A DNA stretch of 64,000 nucleotides, taken from Corynebacterium glucuronolyticum DSM 44120. GTDB lineage: Bacteria; Actinomycetota; Actinomycetes; Mycobacteriales; Mycobacteriaceae. The position numbers and the translations under genes were made by a program. Positions 8,820 through 17,785 of the stretch are shown here, piece after piece (position 1 is the stretch's first letter; each line of letters starts with the position of its first letter). The stretch lies in NCBI RefSeq assembly GCF_030440595.1, contig NZ_CP047452.1, positions 744,001 through 808,000 of the forward strand, written 5' to 3'. The notes under the pieces were generated by a model, which saw only the letters and a list, made by a program, of their open reading frames with translations, had not been told where the DNA came from and searched no databases.

Positions 8820-9956
8820 ATGACCGCTTTAACGGATTGTGCTTCCCTCCTGTCGCAGGCGATGGTGATCGCCGGGGAGGCGTTTGGCATGTCCAAAAAA
8901 GCTTTGGTCCGCCTGGGGTATGACCCCACAACCGCCCACGATATTAAGAATCTTGCTGGTATCTACTTCGGGCGCGCCAGCGCCCCACGTAAGCAGGAGC
9001 TAGCCCGTGAGAAAGCCACCGTGGCCGGGTGTAGTTTTGCTTCATTGAAGGCTATTGAGCGGTTTGTGGTGAAGCTTCCGAAGAAGCACGCCTGGACGAT
9101 TAGGGAGGCTCTTGTTCCCTACGGGCGGGATATCACCACCATTAACGCCGAGGGCGCGCGCCTTATCCAGGAGCTTTCGACCCACCAGGCGGATAACCCG
9201 GATAAGAAGCTCACCTATCGGGCAATAAAGAATTCCACGTTCGCCACCTTGACGCTGACAGCAGAATCCTCTCGGTTGAAGCAGATTTATGATCGTGCGA
9301 AAGCCACGGACAAGACGTGTCCTGCTGATGGGTTGGTCAAGCTGGCTTTGTCTGAATCCGATGGGTCGCTTCCCACTGTTGGCAAGCCTTTGTTTGTGCT
9401 CCCGTTCACTATGGACTTTATGGGGTACACGGAGGAGGAACGAAACAAGTTCGTGTTTTCGCTTACCAATGGTGCGACTATTACGGGTAAGGAGATTGTG
9501 GAGGCTGAGCTTGAAAAAGAGGGGATTATTGCTCTTGTCAGCCCCCTGGCTCCGGAGAATTTTGGTTTGTATTCGTTTGAGATGACGGAGGAGTCCCGGT
9601 TTGCGGATGTGTTGGAGTTTATTAACCAGTCGATTCGTAATCCGGTGTGTCCGCATCCGGGGTGTTCAACTCCGGCGAGTGAGTGCCAGGTGCACCATAT
9701 TAAAGCGGTGAAAATGGGCGGGAAAACAATCTCCTCCAACCTGATGTTGTTGTGTAAGTTCTTCAACGGCCGCAATGATGATGATCCGGATACACCCATG
9801 TACGGCCGGATGGTGCGAATAGACGGGTTGGAGTATCGGAAGCCTGCCTTCGGCGGACCCTTGCAACTCAACATGCACCCGTGTGCCCAAGGCGGGGCCG
9901 TGCGTCTTGCCCGGATGCAACTCGGCATGCCCATCGACCCCTCACCGCCCGGATAA
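8820..9956 (+). CDS. HNH endonuclease-like protein (corynebacterial type)
   Basis: This 378-aa protein has the usual layout of the abundant corynebacterial HNH proteins: a long helical N-terminal region and an HNH domain near residues 290-345. The domain shows CPHPGC, CQVHH and the NGRNDDDP signature. I chose the ATG at 8820 because upstream codons (from 8742) read through the probable promoter. One oddity is that the position usually filled by the last His of the HNH core (as in CRYHN) is Phe here (LLCKFFNGRNDDD), so nuclease activity may be lost. The gene stands alone between two terminator-like hairpins. These proteins are often multicopy and of unknown role. Confidence 0.75.
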   Translation: MTALTDCASLLSQAMVIAGEAFGMSKKALVRLGYDPTTAHDIKNLAGIYFGRASAPRKQELAREKATVAGCSFASLKAIERFVVKLPKKHAWTIREALVPYGRDITTINAEGARLIQELSTHQADNPDKKLTYRAIKNSTFATLTLTAESSRLKQIYDRAKATDKTCPADGLVKLALSESDGSLPTVGKPLFVLPFTMDFMGYTEEERNKFVFSLTNGATITGKEIVEAELEKEGIIALVSPLAPENFGLYSFEMTEESRFADVLEFINQSIRNPVCPHPGCSTPASECQVHHIKAVKMGGKTISSNLMLLCKFFNGRNDDDPDTPMYGRMVRIDGLEYRKPAFGGPLQLNMHPCAQGGAVRLARMQLGMPIDPSPPG

Positions 9957-9972
9957 CCCCCCACACCAAAAA

Positions 9973-9992
9973 GCCCGAGCACACACTCGGGC
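9973..9992 (+). terminator. Hairpin after HNH gene
   Basis: A 7-bp stem (GCCCGAG / CTCGGGC) with a 6-nt loop starts 17 bases after the stop. There is no T tract, so it is a weak or factor-dependent terminator at best. Confidence 0.4.
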
Positions 9993-10110
9993 CATTCGGC
10001 ATGCCCATATCCGTTACGGAATTACAACATGTTGGTAACAATTGGGTTCCGGGAAACCGTCACCTGGTGTTATCGCATGAGGTTCATGTGAAAGCTGTTA
10101 TGTTGGAAGA

Positions 10111-10989
10111 ATGCGCCTTGTTTCCACTCTGGCGCGAGTGAGTCTCGCAGCCGTTTCCCTAATTGCCACATCGGCTTTTGCCGTCGTCCCCACCGCCACT
10201 GCGGAGCCACTGCAGGAAGAAAACCTGCTTAACTACGAGTGGAAATACGATATTGGCTCTCAGATCATGGCCCTTAAGCAAGGTGGCGTCTTGCATCGCG
10301 CGCCCAACTCTTTCTTCAACGCCCCCGATATTCCGCAGGAAGCCAGGGACGCGGAGGCACGTGGGAGGGCCCTGTTCGGCCCCGGAACCCCAATCTTCGT
10401 GCACGCTTTTGATGGCACGCCGCAGAATTTGTGCACGCTTGGCATCGTAGGTTTCGATGCCAAGGGGCGCGGTATAGGAATCACAGCCGCTCACTGTGGC
10501 CAGTTCGGTCAGAAGGTGTCGTCGGCGGATGCACAGTCCATCGCGCCCATGGGCACCATTGTCGGTGGGAATAAAGCCCGTGATTACTCCGTCATTGTGT
10601 TTGACACGAAGAAGGCGGAGCTGTCCCGCACTTACGACGGCGTTACCGTAAACAGCCTGTCCGGCAGGGCCAATGATGGCGAGCGGATCTGCAAGAAAGG
10701 CGTGGGCACCGGCATGACGTGTGGTTTGAACCTCATAACGTCAGAGTCGGTGAGCTTCTCCCAGGTGTGCGCTACTCGTGGCGATTCGGGCGCGCCAATC
10801 CTGCGTGGCGACCAGCTCGTCGGCTTCATGTCCGGTGGCATGGATATTGCACCTGGCATTGACACGTCGTGTCGTACACCACTGCAGGGTTTCCTTCACT
10901 CCCCGTCGATCGTGACAACCAGCGAGCAGGTCCTTGCTGATCTCAACGAACATGAGGATTACCCCGGCTACGGGCTCCGCTTGCCGTAA
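10111..10989 (+). CDS. Secreted trypsin-like serine protease
   Basis: This 292-aa exported protease has a signal peptide (about residues 1-31, ending PTATAEP) and a chymotrypsin-fold domain from about residue 90. The catalytic triad is readable as His128 (GITAAHCG), Asp158 (KARDYSVI) and Ser226 (ATRGDSGAP). Cys pairs flank the active site (C108/C129, C194/C204, C220 region), as expected for an extracellular enzyme. A ~60-residue segment between the signal peptide and the catalytic domain may be a propeptide. The gene is monocistronic with its own terminator. Its substrate cannot be read from the sequence. Confidence 0.88.
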   Translation: MRLVSTLARVSLAAVSLIATSAFAVVPTATAEPLQEENLLNYEWKYDIGSQIMALKQGGVLHRAPNSFFNAPDIPQEARDAEARGRALFGPGTPIFVHAFDGTPQNLCTLGIVGFDAKGRGIGITAAHCGQFGQKVSSADAQSIAPMGTIVGGNKARDYSVIVFDTKKAELSRTYDGVTVNSLSGRANDGERICKKGVGTGMTCGLNLITSESVSFSQVCATRGDSGAPILRGDQLVGFMSGGMDIAPGIDTSCRTPLQGFLHSPSIVTTSEQVLADLNEHEDYPGYGLRLP

Positions 10990-10994
10990 AACAG

Positions 10995-11034
10995 AAAAAG
11001 GCCGTGGTTCCATAGAAGGGGCCACGGCCTTTTT
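10995..11034. terminator. Bidirectional terminator between convergent genes
   Basis: The inverted repeat AAAAAGGCCGTGG / CCACGGCCTTTTT can terminate both the protease gene (+) and the histidinol-phosphatase gene (-). Confidence 0.92.
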
Positions 11035-11039
11035 GGGTG

Positions 11040-11801
11040 TTAACGCAGTGCGCGTAGCACGTCGGCGTGTAGCAGCCCATTGGTGGCAACAGCGCTGCCG
11101 CCGTAGGGACCGGGCTCCCCGTCGAGGGAGGTAAACGTGCCGCCTGCTTCGCGGACGAGGATGTCGAGGGCCGCGAGGTCCCAGAGGTTTACCTCAGGTT
11201 CGGTGGCGATGTCGATGGCACCCTCGGCGACAAGGCAGTAGGACCAGAAGTCGCCGTAGCCGCGGATTCGCCAGACGGCGTCGGTGAGGTCGACAAATTT
11301 TTCTCTGAGCCCGCGGTCCGCCCATCCAGAGAGGGAGGAAAAGCCGAGGGAGGCGTCGGCAAGTGTGGAGACCTTGGACACGTGGAGGGGCGATCCGTTG
11401 AGGAATGCGCCACCACCGTCCGTCGCCCACCACCGGCGGGAGAGTGCAGGGGCGGAGACCACGCCGAGGACGGGGGTGTGGCCGTCGCAGAGGGCAATAA
11501 GGGTGGCCCAGATCGGCACTCCGCGGACGAAGCTCTTCGTGCCGTCGATGGGGTCGATGACCCACTGGCGGCCGGTGGTGGCGGGCGTGCCGCCGTATTC
11601 TTCGCCGAGGATGTCGTCGTCTGGGCGCTCTCGCTCGATGATGCCGCGCAGTGTTTTCTCCACGGCGAGGTCCGCGTCGGAGACGGGGGTGAGGTCGGGC
11701 TTGGTGGCGACGTTGAGGTCCTGGGCTTGGAAGCGGTCGAGGGTGATGGCATCGGCGGCCTCCGCGAGGGAGATGGCCAGGGCGAGGTCTTGTTTTAGCA
11801 T
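11040..11801 (-). CDS. hisN: Histidinol-phosphatase (IMPase family)
   Basis: This 253-aa Mg-dependent phosphatase of the inositol monophosphatase superfamily most likely hydrolyses histidinol-phosphate in histidine biosynthesis, as actinobacterial HisN does. The metal-binding motifs GEEYGG (Glu ligands), [12 protein letters not shown] (the DPxDGT motif) and the distal [17 protein letters not shown] are all present. The ATG at 11801 is chosen because it overlaps the upstream gene's stop (ATGCTAA), a typical translational coupling arrangement. The substrate is inferred from resemblance to corynebacterial HisN and from location; another inositol-phosphate-like substrate is possible. Confidence 0.8.
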   Translation of the reverse strand: MLKQDLALAISLAEAADAITLDRFQAQDLNVATKPDLTPVSDADLAVEKTLRGIIERERPDDDILGEEYGGTPATTGRQWVIDPIDGTKSFVRGVPIWATLIALCDGHTPVLGVVSAPALSRRWWATDGGGAFLNGSPLHVSKVSTLADASLGFSSLSGWADRGLREKFVDLTDAVWRIRGYGDFWSYCLVAEGAIDIATEPEVNLWDLAALDILVREAGGTFTSLDGEPGPYGGSAVATNGLLHADVLRALR

Positions 11802-12643
11802 GTCAGTGCCTCCGTCATCTGTGCGACTGCGGTTTTCGGGCCGGCGATCTTCCACACAACGCCCCCGGCGGGAACCTCTGCGGTCACACCACCTGCGGCC
11901 TCTACCAGGGCTTTGCCGGGCAGCCAGTCCCAGTCTTTGACGGAGTGTTGCATCCAGCAGCCGAGCGTGCCGTCGGCCACGCTGGCTAGGTCGACGGAGC
12001 CGGCGCCGAGCATGCGGACGGTAGCGAACGTACTGGCAACGCGCCGCCAGCAGCCGAGGAGCGTGTCGTCATTAATCCATGTGGGGTGGATGTACGTGCC
12101 GAGGCAAACATGTGCGGCATCGGCATCCTCAATGTCTGCGACTTCCTGGCCGTCTCTTGTCGTGGGAATTTCCGGGCCACCGAACCACGTGTAGCCCATT
12201 GCGGGGCGGTGAACGGCGCCGAGGTGCACGGTCTCGGGCGCAGATGGGTCGCCGGTGACGAGCGCGAGGGCGGAGCACCAGTAGTCGGAGCCGGAGGCGA
12301 AGTTGTAGGTTCCGTCCACCGGGTCGATTACCCACGTCTTTCCGCTTTTCGACGCCTGGGAGGCACCCTCTTCTCCCAGGATGCCGTCGTCGGGGCGAAG
12401 GGTTCTAAGCACGTGGGAGACGAAGAACTCCGCCGCTTCGTCGGCCTCGGTAACAACATCGGACACCGACGTTTTCTGGCGGGTAGACACCCCGTTTTCT
12501 CGCATCCTCCAGGCGAGGCGTCCGGCGTTATAGACAAGCGACTGTGCGATCCGCGCGTCGTCGTCATGCTGGTGGGCTACGCAGAACGTCTTGGCGATGC
12601 TCTGCAACATTTTCTTGGTGATCTTCTCATTAGAGGTGCTCAT
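11795..12643 (-). CDS. Inositol monophosphatase family protein
   Basis: This is a second IMPase-fold phosphatase (282 aa) directly upstream of and overlapping hisN. The motifs [21 protein letters not shown] and the C-terminal [16 protein letters not shown] are present, so the metal site looks intact. In actinobacteria such enzymes supply myo-inositol from inositol phosphate for phosphatidylinositol, lipoglycan and mycothiol synthesis. The exact substrate is inferred. It is divergent from prfB with only 39 bases between the starts, so the two promoters must be compact. Confidence 0.82.
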   Translation of the reverse strand: MSTSNEKITKKMLQSIAKTFCVAHQHDDDARIAQSLVYNAGRLAWRMRENGVSTRQKTSVSDVVTEADEAAEFFVSHVLRTLRPDDGILGEEGASQASKSGKTWVIDPVDGTYNFASGSDYWCSALALVTGDPSAPETVHLGAVHRPAMGYTWFGGPEIPTTRDGQEVADIEDADAAHVCLGTYIHPTWINDDTLLGCWRRVASTFATVRMLGAGSVDLASVADGTLGCWMQHSVKDWDWLPGKALVEAAGGVTAEVPAGGVVWKIAGPKTAVAQMTEALTC

Positions 12644-12682
12644 ACCACCCTATTGTGCCCTAGATAGGTAGGCTTATCCATT

Positions 12683-13783
12683 GTGCAACCCGATGTAGCT
12701 TCTGATATTGAGTCCCTGTCCGACACGTTAACCACCATTGAAAAGGTGCTTGACCTTGATGCTCTGGCTGAGCGCGCGCGCGAGCTCGAGCTCACCGCTG
12801 CCGACCCTACGCTGTGGGACGATCCGACGAACGCACAGAAGGTTACCTCGGACCTGAGCCACACGCAGTCGACGCTGAAGAAAGTGCGTGCGCTGCGCCA
12901 GCGCGTCGATGACCTTCCCGTCATGTACGAGCTCGCCGAGGAAGAGGGCGAGGGGACAGAGCTTGCCGACGACGAGCGCGCCGACCTTCGCCAGGCCATC
13001 GAATCGATGGAGGTGCAGACGATGCTCTCCGGCGAATACGACGAGCGCGATGCCGTGGTCACCATCCGTTCCGGGGCCGGCGGTGTGGATGCTGCGGACT
13101 GGGCGGAAATGCTCATGCGCATGTACATCCGGTGGGCGGAAAAGGAAGGCCACAAGGTGCAGGTCTTTGACACCTCCTACGCCGAGGAAGCGGGCATCAA
13201 GTCCGCTACCTTCCAGGTTTCTGATCCCTACATGTACGGAACGCTCTCGGTGGAGCAGGGCACCCACCGCCTCGTGCGCATCAGCCCGTTCGACAACCAA
13301 GCGCGCCGGCAAACGTCCTTTGCGGAGGTCGAGGTCCTTCCCGTGGTGGAGAAAACGGACCACATCGACATTCCCGATTCCGATGTCCGCGTGGACGTGT
13401 ACCGTTCCTCCGGACCTGGCGGCCAGTCGGTGAACACGACGGATTCAGCGGTCCGTATCACGCACATTCCGACGGGCATCGTGGTGACGTGTCAGAACGA
13501 GAAGTCGCAGATCCAGAACCGCGCGTCGGCGATGGCTGTTCTCCAGTCCCGCCTGTTGGAGCGCAAGCGCCAGGAGGAGCAGGCGGAGATGGACGCGCTC
13601 GGCGCCGGTGGGGAGGCGAGCTGGGGCAATCAGATGCGCTCCTACGTGCTGCACCCGTACCAGATGGTGAAGGATTTGCGGACCAACTACGAAGTGGGCG
13701 ACCCGTCGAAGGTACTCGACGGCGACATCGACGGGTTCCTTGAGGCGGGAATTCGTTGGCGGATGGCTGAAAGCGACAAATAA
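12683..13783 (+). CDS. prfB: Peptide chain release factor 2
   Basis: RF2 ends translation at UGA and UAA codons. The tripeptide anticodon SPF is at residues 201-203 (RISPFDNQ) and the catalytic GGQ at 246-248 (SGPGGQSVN). At 366 aa it is full length. It starts with GTG and reads in a single frame, so the programmed +1 frameshift that autoregulates RF2 in many other bacteria is absent. It begins the block that in many actinobacteria continues straight to ftsE, ftsX and smpB; here about 6 kb of other genes lie in between. Confidence 0.96.
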   Translation: MQPDVASDIESLSDTLTTIEKVLDLDALAERARELELTAADPTLWDDPTNAQKVTSDLSHTQSTLKKVRALRQRVDDLPVMYELAEEEGEGTELADDERADLRQAIESMEVQTMLSGEYDERDAVVTIRSGAGGVDAADWAEMLMRMYIRWAEKEGHKVQVFDTSYAEEAGIKSATFQVSDPYMYGTLSVEQGTHRLVRISPFDNQARRQTSFAEVEVLPVVEKTDHIDIPDSDVRVDVYRSSGPGGQSVNTTDSAVRITHIPTGIVVTCQNEKSQIQNRASAMAVLQSRLLERKRQEEQAEMDALGAGGEASWGNQMRSYVLHPYQMVKDLRTNYEVGDPSKVLDGDIDGFLEAGIRWRMAESDK

Positions 13784-13787
13784 CGCG

Positions 13788-14345
13788 ATGGTGTCAACAG
13801 CGGAAGAGTGGGACGAGCGCTACCGTCAGGTTGACCGCATGTGGAGCGGCAACCCCAACGAGTCGCTCATCTACGCCGTCCAGGCGCTGGCGCTCTCGCC
13901 GGGTAAGGCTGCGGACGTGGGCTGCGGTGAGGGGGCCGATGCGTTGTGGCTATCCGACGCGGGGTGGCAGGTGACTGCCTTTGACCCCTCGGCGGTGGCA
14001 GTTTCCCGCGCTCGCTCAGCCGATGCGGATGGCGCTGTTGAGTGGCGAGTGTGTGGGATCGAAGATTTTCCGGACAGTCCCACGTACGATCTCGTCACCG
14101 CCATGTATCCTGTGCTCCCGCCTACGCAGGAGGCGTGCGACCAGCTGCGGCGTCTCCTTGCCCCCGGTGGTGTTCTCTTGTTCGTCCATCATCATGGAAG
14201 CTTTGATTGTCTTACCCCCGCGATGGTTGCGGAGCTTTCCGACGCGCGTGTGCTCATCAATGAAACCCGCTCCCGCCACGTCACCCATGGCACCGGTTCC
14301 CACCACCACGACGACCATATCGTCGCCGTCACTTTTCCCCACTAG
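13788..14345 (+). CDS. Class I SAM-dependent methyltransferase (TehB-like)
   Basis: This 185-aa product carries motif I DVGCGEGADALWLSDAGW at about residues 42-60 and the acidic VTAFDPS that follows, then a motif IV/VI-type LLAPGGVLLFVHHH. The ATG at 13788 lies four bases after the prfB stop, so it is probably coexpressed with RF2. The fold resembles TehB/UbiE-type small-molecule methyltransferases; the substrate is unknown. The C-terminus contains a short His-rich patch (GSHHHDDH). RF2 itself is methylated by PrmC, but this protein lacks the PrmC NPPY motif and is not that enzyme. Confidence 0.75.
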   Translation: MVSTAEEWDERYRQVDRMWSGNPNESLIYAVQALALSPGKAADVGCGEGADALWLSDAGWQVTAFDPSAVAVSRARSADADGAVEWRVCGIEDFPDSPTYDLVTAMYPVLPPTQEACDQLRRLLAPGGVLLFVHHHGSFDCLTPAMVAELSDARVLINETRSRHVTHGTGSHHHDDHIVAVTFPH

Positions 14346-14355
14346 GCAGAAGAAA

Positions 14356-14383
14356 GCCGGCAGGCGTGAACCTGCCGGCAAAA
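14356..14383. terminator. Bidirectional terminator
   Basis: A 9-bp stem (GCCGGCAGG / CCTGCCGGC) with a 6-nt loop lies between the convergent methyltransferase and CAP-domain genes and has A/T-rich flanks. Confidence 0.75.
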
Positions 14384-14394
14384 GCGGTGAGCGG

Positions 14395-15450
14395 CTAGAA
14401 GTTGAGGATTCCGGCCTGCTGCGCAGCGCTGACGACCGCGCTAATAATCCCGAGGATACCGAGGGCGAGGAAGATTCCCGCGATGGCTTTCTCCCCATCG
14501 GTAGCAGTCTCCGAGGACAGGACATCCGAGTTCGAGCTGATGTTGTTGATGTCCACGCTGGTCGCAGTTCCCTGCTGGCCCGGCTTGGGATCCTGCGGCT
14601 TCGGCTCAGTCGGCTTGGGATCCTGAGGCTTGGGGTCCTGCGGCTTCGGCTTAGTCGGGATGTCGGTGATGATGCCGGTTGACTTTTCCTTGTCTGTGGC
14701 GGCGCGATAGAGGTTGATTGTCTTCGTGCCGCTGGGGAGGTTGTCCGTCTCGATGGGGGAGGAAGAAGACGTGCTTGCTCCGGTGTACCACCCGTCTGTT
14801 CCCTTGACGTAGCCGAAACCGTAGTAGCGGTGTGCAGGATTGATGAGGGTGTGCAGGTGTCCGCCGCCGCTGTAGGCGCCGTTCGCGGCGATGAGGCCGG
14901 CTTCCTCGCTCTTGCCCCACTGGTCAATGATCATGGATCTGATTCCGACGTTGTTGGGGTGCTTGGCAAGGTTTTCAGACCATCCTTGCTGTCCCTTGTA
15001 TTTTGCGGACCAGATGGAGGCGCAGGCGGCGGGGGCACCAATTTGGCATTCAGAACTTGTGGGACGCTCGTGCTTAATCTTGCCGGTGTAGGAGTTCTCG
15101 GCGGCGCGCTGGACGGCAATACGTGTGAGGCCACCGTCGGACTGCACGGCATTGACGTAGGCTTCCTTTGTGCGCAGGCCGTGCTTGGCAGCCTGCTGGC
15201 GGATCGATGAGCCATCGAAGGGGAGGTTGATATCCCAGGCGCGGGCGCGGTATTCCTTCAGCGCGGGGATGCCCTCGTTGCGGGAGTCGGAGAGGTCGAC
15301 AGTGACGCGGGTGGCCGTGAATTGGGAGGTGGGGACGTTAAGTTCGACACCGGTGGTGGGGTCTGGATCGGCAAGTGCAGGGGAGGCCGTGACCAGGCCA
15401 GTGGCGAGCATGGATGCGGTAAGCGCGGCGGTGAAGCGGTAGTGGCTCAC
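14395..15450 (-). CDS. Secreted CAP/SCP-domain protein with C-terminal anchor
   Basis: This 351-aa surface protein has a signal peptide (cleavage near ASPALA-DP, residue ~27), then a CAP (SCP/PR-1) domain at about residues 60-220. Typical CAP segments are visible: AVQRAAENS, a conserved His (KHER), SENLA, QWGKSEEAGL and GHLHTLINPAHRYYGFGYV. It is followed by a Pro-rich spacer built from KPQDPKP-type repeats (about 265-290) and a C-terminal hydrophobic helix. Such a spacer usually carries the domain across the peptidoglycan. Bacterial CAP proteins have lipid-binding or peptidase-like roles that are poorly defined. It has its own promoter and converges on the methyltransferase gene. Confidence 0.78.
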   Translation of the reverse strand: MSHYRFTAALTASMLATGLVTASPALADPDPTTGVELNVPTSQFTATRVTVDLSDSRNEGIPALKEYRARAWDINLPFDGSSIRQQAAKHGLRTKEAYVNAVQSDGGLTRIAVQRAAENSYTGKIKHERPTSSECQIGAPAACASIWSAKYKGQQGWSENLAKHPNNVGIRSMIIDQWGKSEEAGLIAANGAYSGGGHLHTLINPAHRYYGFGYVKGTDGWYTGASTSSSSPIETDNLPSGTKTINLYRAATDKEKSTGIITDIPTKPKPQDPKPQDPKPTEPKPQDPKPGQQGTATSVDINNISSNSDVLSSETATDGEKAIAGIFLALGILGIISAVVSAAQQAGILNF

Positions 15451-15568
15451 GATGGGGTCCTTTCAACGAGAATATTGATCTGCAAAAATGTTACCAGAAT
15501 TTTGCGATCGCACTGTGAAATGCCTGTGAGTGGGGATAGACGCTGGTTTTGAGTTAGCTCGCCCTATG

Positions 15569-15587
15569 TTAGGGTTGACTTACTTTT
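15569..15587 (+). promoter_or_regulatory. Putative DtxR/iron-responsive operator
   Basis: TTAGGGTTGACTTACTTTT matches the 19-bp DtxR consensus (TTAGGTTAGCCTAACCTAA) at 12 of 19 positions by eye, with the left half site nearly perfect. It lies about 170 bases upstream of the siderophore-binding lipoprotein gene, consistent with iron control of the uptake operon. The right half is poor. Confidence 0.4.
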
Positions 15588-15758
15588 TGTTAAATCGCTA
15601 TGGTGTTCTTAATTACGCAATGGAAATGTTGCGTAAAAGACGCGTTCGAGGGCGTGAATGCTGCGCCATGCCCCGTCGGTCGAAAAGATGAAAACGTGGA
15701 TTTTCGGCGGGACGGAAACCACACGTTGCCGCGGCACGCGGCGTAGAAAGGTGACTTC

Positions 15759-16727
15759 ATGGCTCACAAGAAAATTGCCGGGCTGATCGCTGGCTTCCTG
15801 GCAACTGGTCTGGTTCTTTCCGGTTGCTCTAACACGACCACGTCTGAGACAACGACGCAGGCGGCTGAGGCTGCTACCGTCACAGTCGACACGGATAACG
15901 GGCCCGTGGAGGTCCCGGTCAACCCGGAGTCGGTGGTTAGCCTCGATAACCGCACCTTTGAGACGCTGTCCGATTGGGGTGTAAAGCTCAAGGCCGCGCC
16001 GCGGGAGCTCATGCCGCACACCATCTCTTACAAGGATGATGAGTCGATCGTGGACATCGGAAACCACCGAGAGCCGAACCTCGAGGCCATCGTGGCAGCC
16101 AACCCGGACCTTATTATTCAGGGGCAGCGCTTCAGCAAGTACGCCGATGATCTGAAGGAGCTGGCCGGCGATGCCGCCTTCGTTGACCTCAACGTGCGCG
16201 AAGGGCAGCCGCTTGATTCCGAGCTGAAGCGCCAGACGACGGAGCTGGGCAAAATCTTTGATAAGAGCAAGGAGGCAGAAGCCCTCAACACGCAGCTTGA
16301 TGATGCCGTCGAGAAGGTGAAGGCGGCGTACAAGCCGGAGGAGAAGGTTCTCGCCGTCAACGTTTCCGGTGGCAAGATTGGTTTCATCGCGCCGGAGAAG
16401 GGACGCGCGATCGGCCCGCTGTACCCGATTCTGGGGCTCACGCCTGCTCTGCAGGTGGAGAACTCCTCCGATAACCACAAGGGTGACGAGATCTCCGTCG
16501 AGGCGATCGTCGCGGCCAACCCGCAGTGGATCCTCGTGCTCGACCGCGACGCCGCAATCGATGACAACGCAACTCCTGCCAAGGAGGTCCTGGAAAATAA
16601 CGATGCTCTCAAGAACGTCGATGCTGTCAAGAACGGCCACGTCGTGTACATGCCTGCTGACACGTACACCAACGAGTCCATCCAGACCTACATCGAATTC
16701 CTGAACGAGCTCGCCAGCAAGTTGTAA
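15759..16727 (+). CDS. Iron-siderophore ABC transporter, binding lipoprotein
   Basis: This 322-aa periplasmic-type binding protein is anchored by a lipobox (LATGLVLSGCSN, Cys at residue 23). Its body is a FecB/CeuE-type class III binding fold: VEVPVNPESVVSLDN, NLEAIVAANPDLIIQG and the later EAIVAANPQWILVLDRD show the two-lobe repeat. The YclQ/FatB/CeuE-like group binds catecholate siderophores, but the ligand here cannot be fixed from sequence. It starts with a good AAAGGTG ribosome site. It is the first of four genes with two FecCD permeases and an ATPase downstream. Confidence 0.88.
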   Translation: MAHKKIAGLIAGFLATGLVLSGCSNTTTSETTTQAAEAATVTVDTDNGPVEVPVNPESVVSLDNRTFETLSDWGVKLKAAPRELMPHTISYKDDESIVDIGNHREPNLEAIVAANPDLIIQGQRFSKYADDLKELAGDAAFVDLNVREGQPLDSELKRQTTELGKIFDKSKEAEALNTQLDDAVEKVKAAYKPEEKVLAVNVSGGKIGFIAPEKGRAIGPLYPILGLTPALQVENSSDNHKGDEISVEAIVAANPQWILVLDRDAAIDDNATPAKEVLENNDALKNVDAVKNGHVVYMPADTYTNESIQTYIEFLNELASKL

Positions 16728-16748
16728 ATTACGCGATTTGAGAATTGA

Positions 16749-16770
16749 CCCTTTCGCGCCTGCGGAAGGG
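16749..16770 (+). other. Intergenic mRNA hairpin between binding protein and permeases
   Basis: A 9-bp stem (CCCTTTCGC / GCGGAAGGG, one G-U) with a 4-nt loop lies in the 74-base gap after the binding-protein gene and has no T tract. Hairpins here commonly protect the upstream mRNA so that more binding protein than permease is made. That role is inferred. Confidence 0.5.
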
Positions 16771-16801
16771 GCTTCACCAAAGTAACGAGGAGGCCAACTC
16801 G

Positions 16802-17779
16802 ATGAGCACACCGCTAGCTACCAGGAGACCGAGAATGGAAAGGACCTGGAAACTCGTGGTGGCGGTTGTTGTGGTTGTGGCGCTTCTCGTTGCTTCGCTG
16901 TTTACGGGGGTCTACGACCTTACAGGCGAAGACGGTGTGGAGATGTTCTTCACCACGCGCGTCCCGCGCACCGTGGCTCTTATTTTGGCGGGGGCAGTTA
17001 TGGCCATGAGCGGTCTCGTGATGCAGCTCATCACACAGAACCGCTTCGTTGAGCCGACAACGACGGGCACGACGGAGTGGGCGGGCCTCGGTCTCATTGG
17101 GATCATGATTGTCTGGCCGACGGCGCCGATCATCGTCCGCATGATCGCCGCGGTTGTGGCCGCGACGATCGGCACGACAATCTTCTTTCTCTTCCTGCGT
17201 CGGGTGTCGCTGCGCAGCTCTCTTGTGGTTCCCATCGTGGGGATCATGCTCGGGGCGGTTGTTGGAGCCTTGTCGACGTTTGTTGCCCTGCAATTCGATA
17301 TGCTCCAGGCCCTAGGTGTTTGGTTCGCAGGCTCGTTTACCTCGGTGATTAAGGGGCAATACGAGGTCTTGTGGATCGTCACCATTGTCCTTGTCGTTGT
17401 GTGGTTCATTGCGGATCGGCTGACGGCTGCCGGATTGGGTGAGGACGTCGCCACCAACCTGGGGATTAACTACAAGCACGTGATGCTCACAGGCACGCTC
17501 CTGATCGCGGTTGCCACCGGGGTGGTTACCGTCGTTGTGGGTAACCTTCCATTCATCGGGCTGATCGTGCCTAACATTGTTTCTCTCATGTTGGGCGACA
17601 ACTTGCGCAAGAACCTGCCGTGGGTGGCACTTCTCGGCATCGGCACCGTCACTGCGTGTGACCTCATCGGTCGAACGATCATCATGCCGTTCGAGATTCC
17701 CGTGTCGGTGGTGCTCGGTGTCGTCGGCGCTGCTGTGTTCATCGCACTGCTTGTACGGACGACGAAGAAGGCAGGGTAG
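16802..17779 (+). CDS. FecCD-family siderophore permease 1
   Basis: This 325-aa inner-membrane permease has about nine hydrophobic segments and the FecCD signature region TTRVPRTVALILAGAVMAMS followed by a GLVMQ...NRFVEP segment typical of BtuC/FecCD proteins. The start at 16802 is preceded by AACGAGGAGGCC, a near-perfect ribosome site; the reading frame extends upstream to 16745 without one. It pairs with the second permease to form the heterodimeric channel. Confidence 0.9.
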   Translation: MSTPLATRRPRMERTWKLVVAVVVVVALLVASLFTGVYDLTGEDGVEMFFTTRVPRTVALILAGAVMAMSGLVMQLITQNRFVEPTTTGTTEWAGLGLIGIMIVWPTAPIIVRMIAAVVAATIGTTIFFLFLRRVSLRSSLVVPIVGIMLGAVVGALSTFVALQFDMLQALGVWFAGSFTSVIKGQYEVLWIVTIVLVVVWFIADRLTAAGLGEDVATNLGINYKHVMLTGTLLIAVATGVVTVVVGNLPFIGLIVPNIVSLMLGDNLRKNLPWVALLGIGTVTACDLIGRTIIMPFEIPVSVVLGVVGAAVFIALLVRTTKKAG

Positions 17780-17785
17780 GAAGAG

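Noticed and set aside
12683..13783. Programmed frameshift in prfB
   Set aside because: The gene reads in one frame from GTG to stop; no early in-frame TGA is present.
13788..14345. PrmC (RF glutamine methyltransferase) next to prfB
   Set aside because: The NPPY catalytic motif is absent and the protein is too short.
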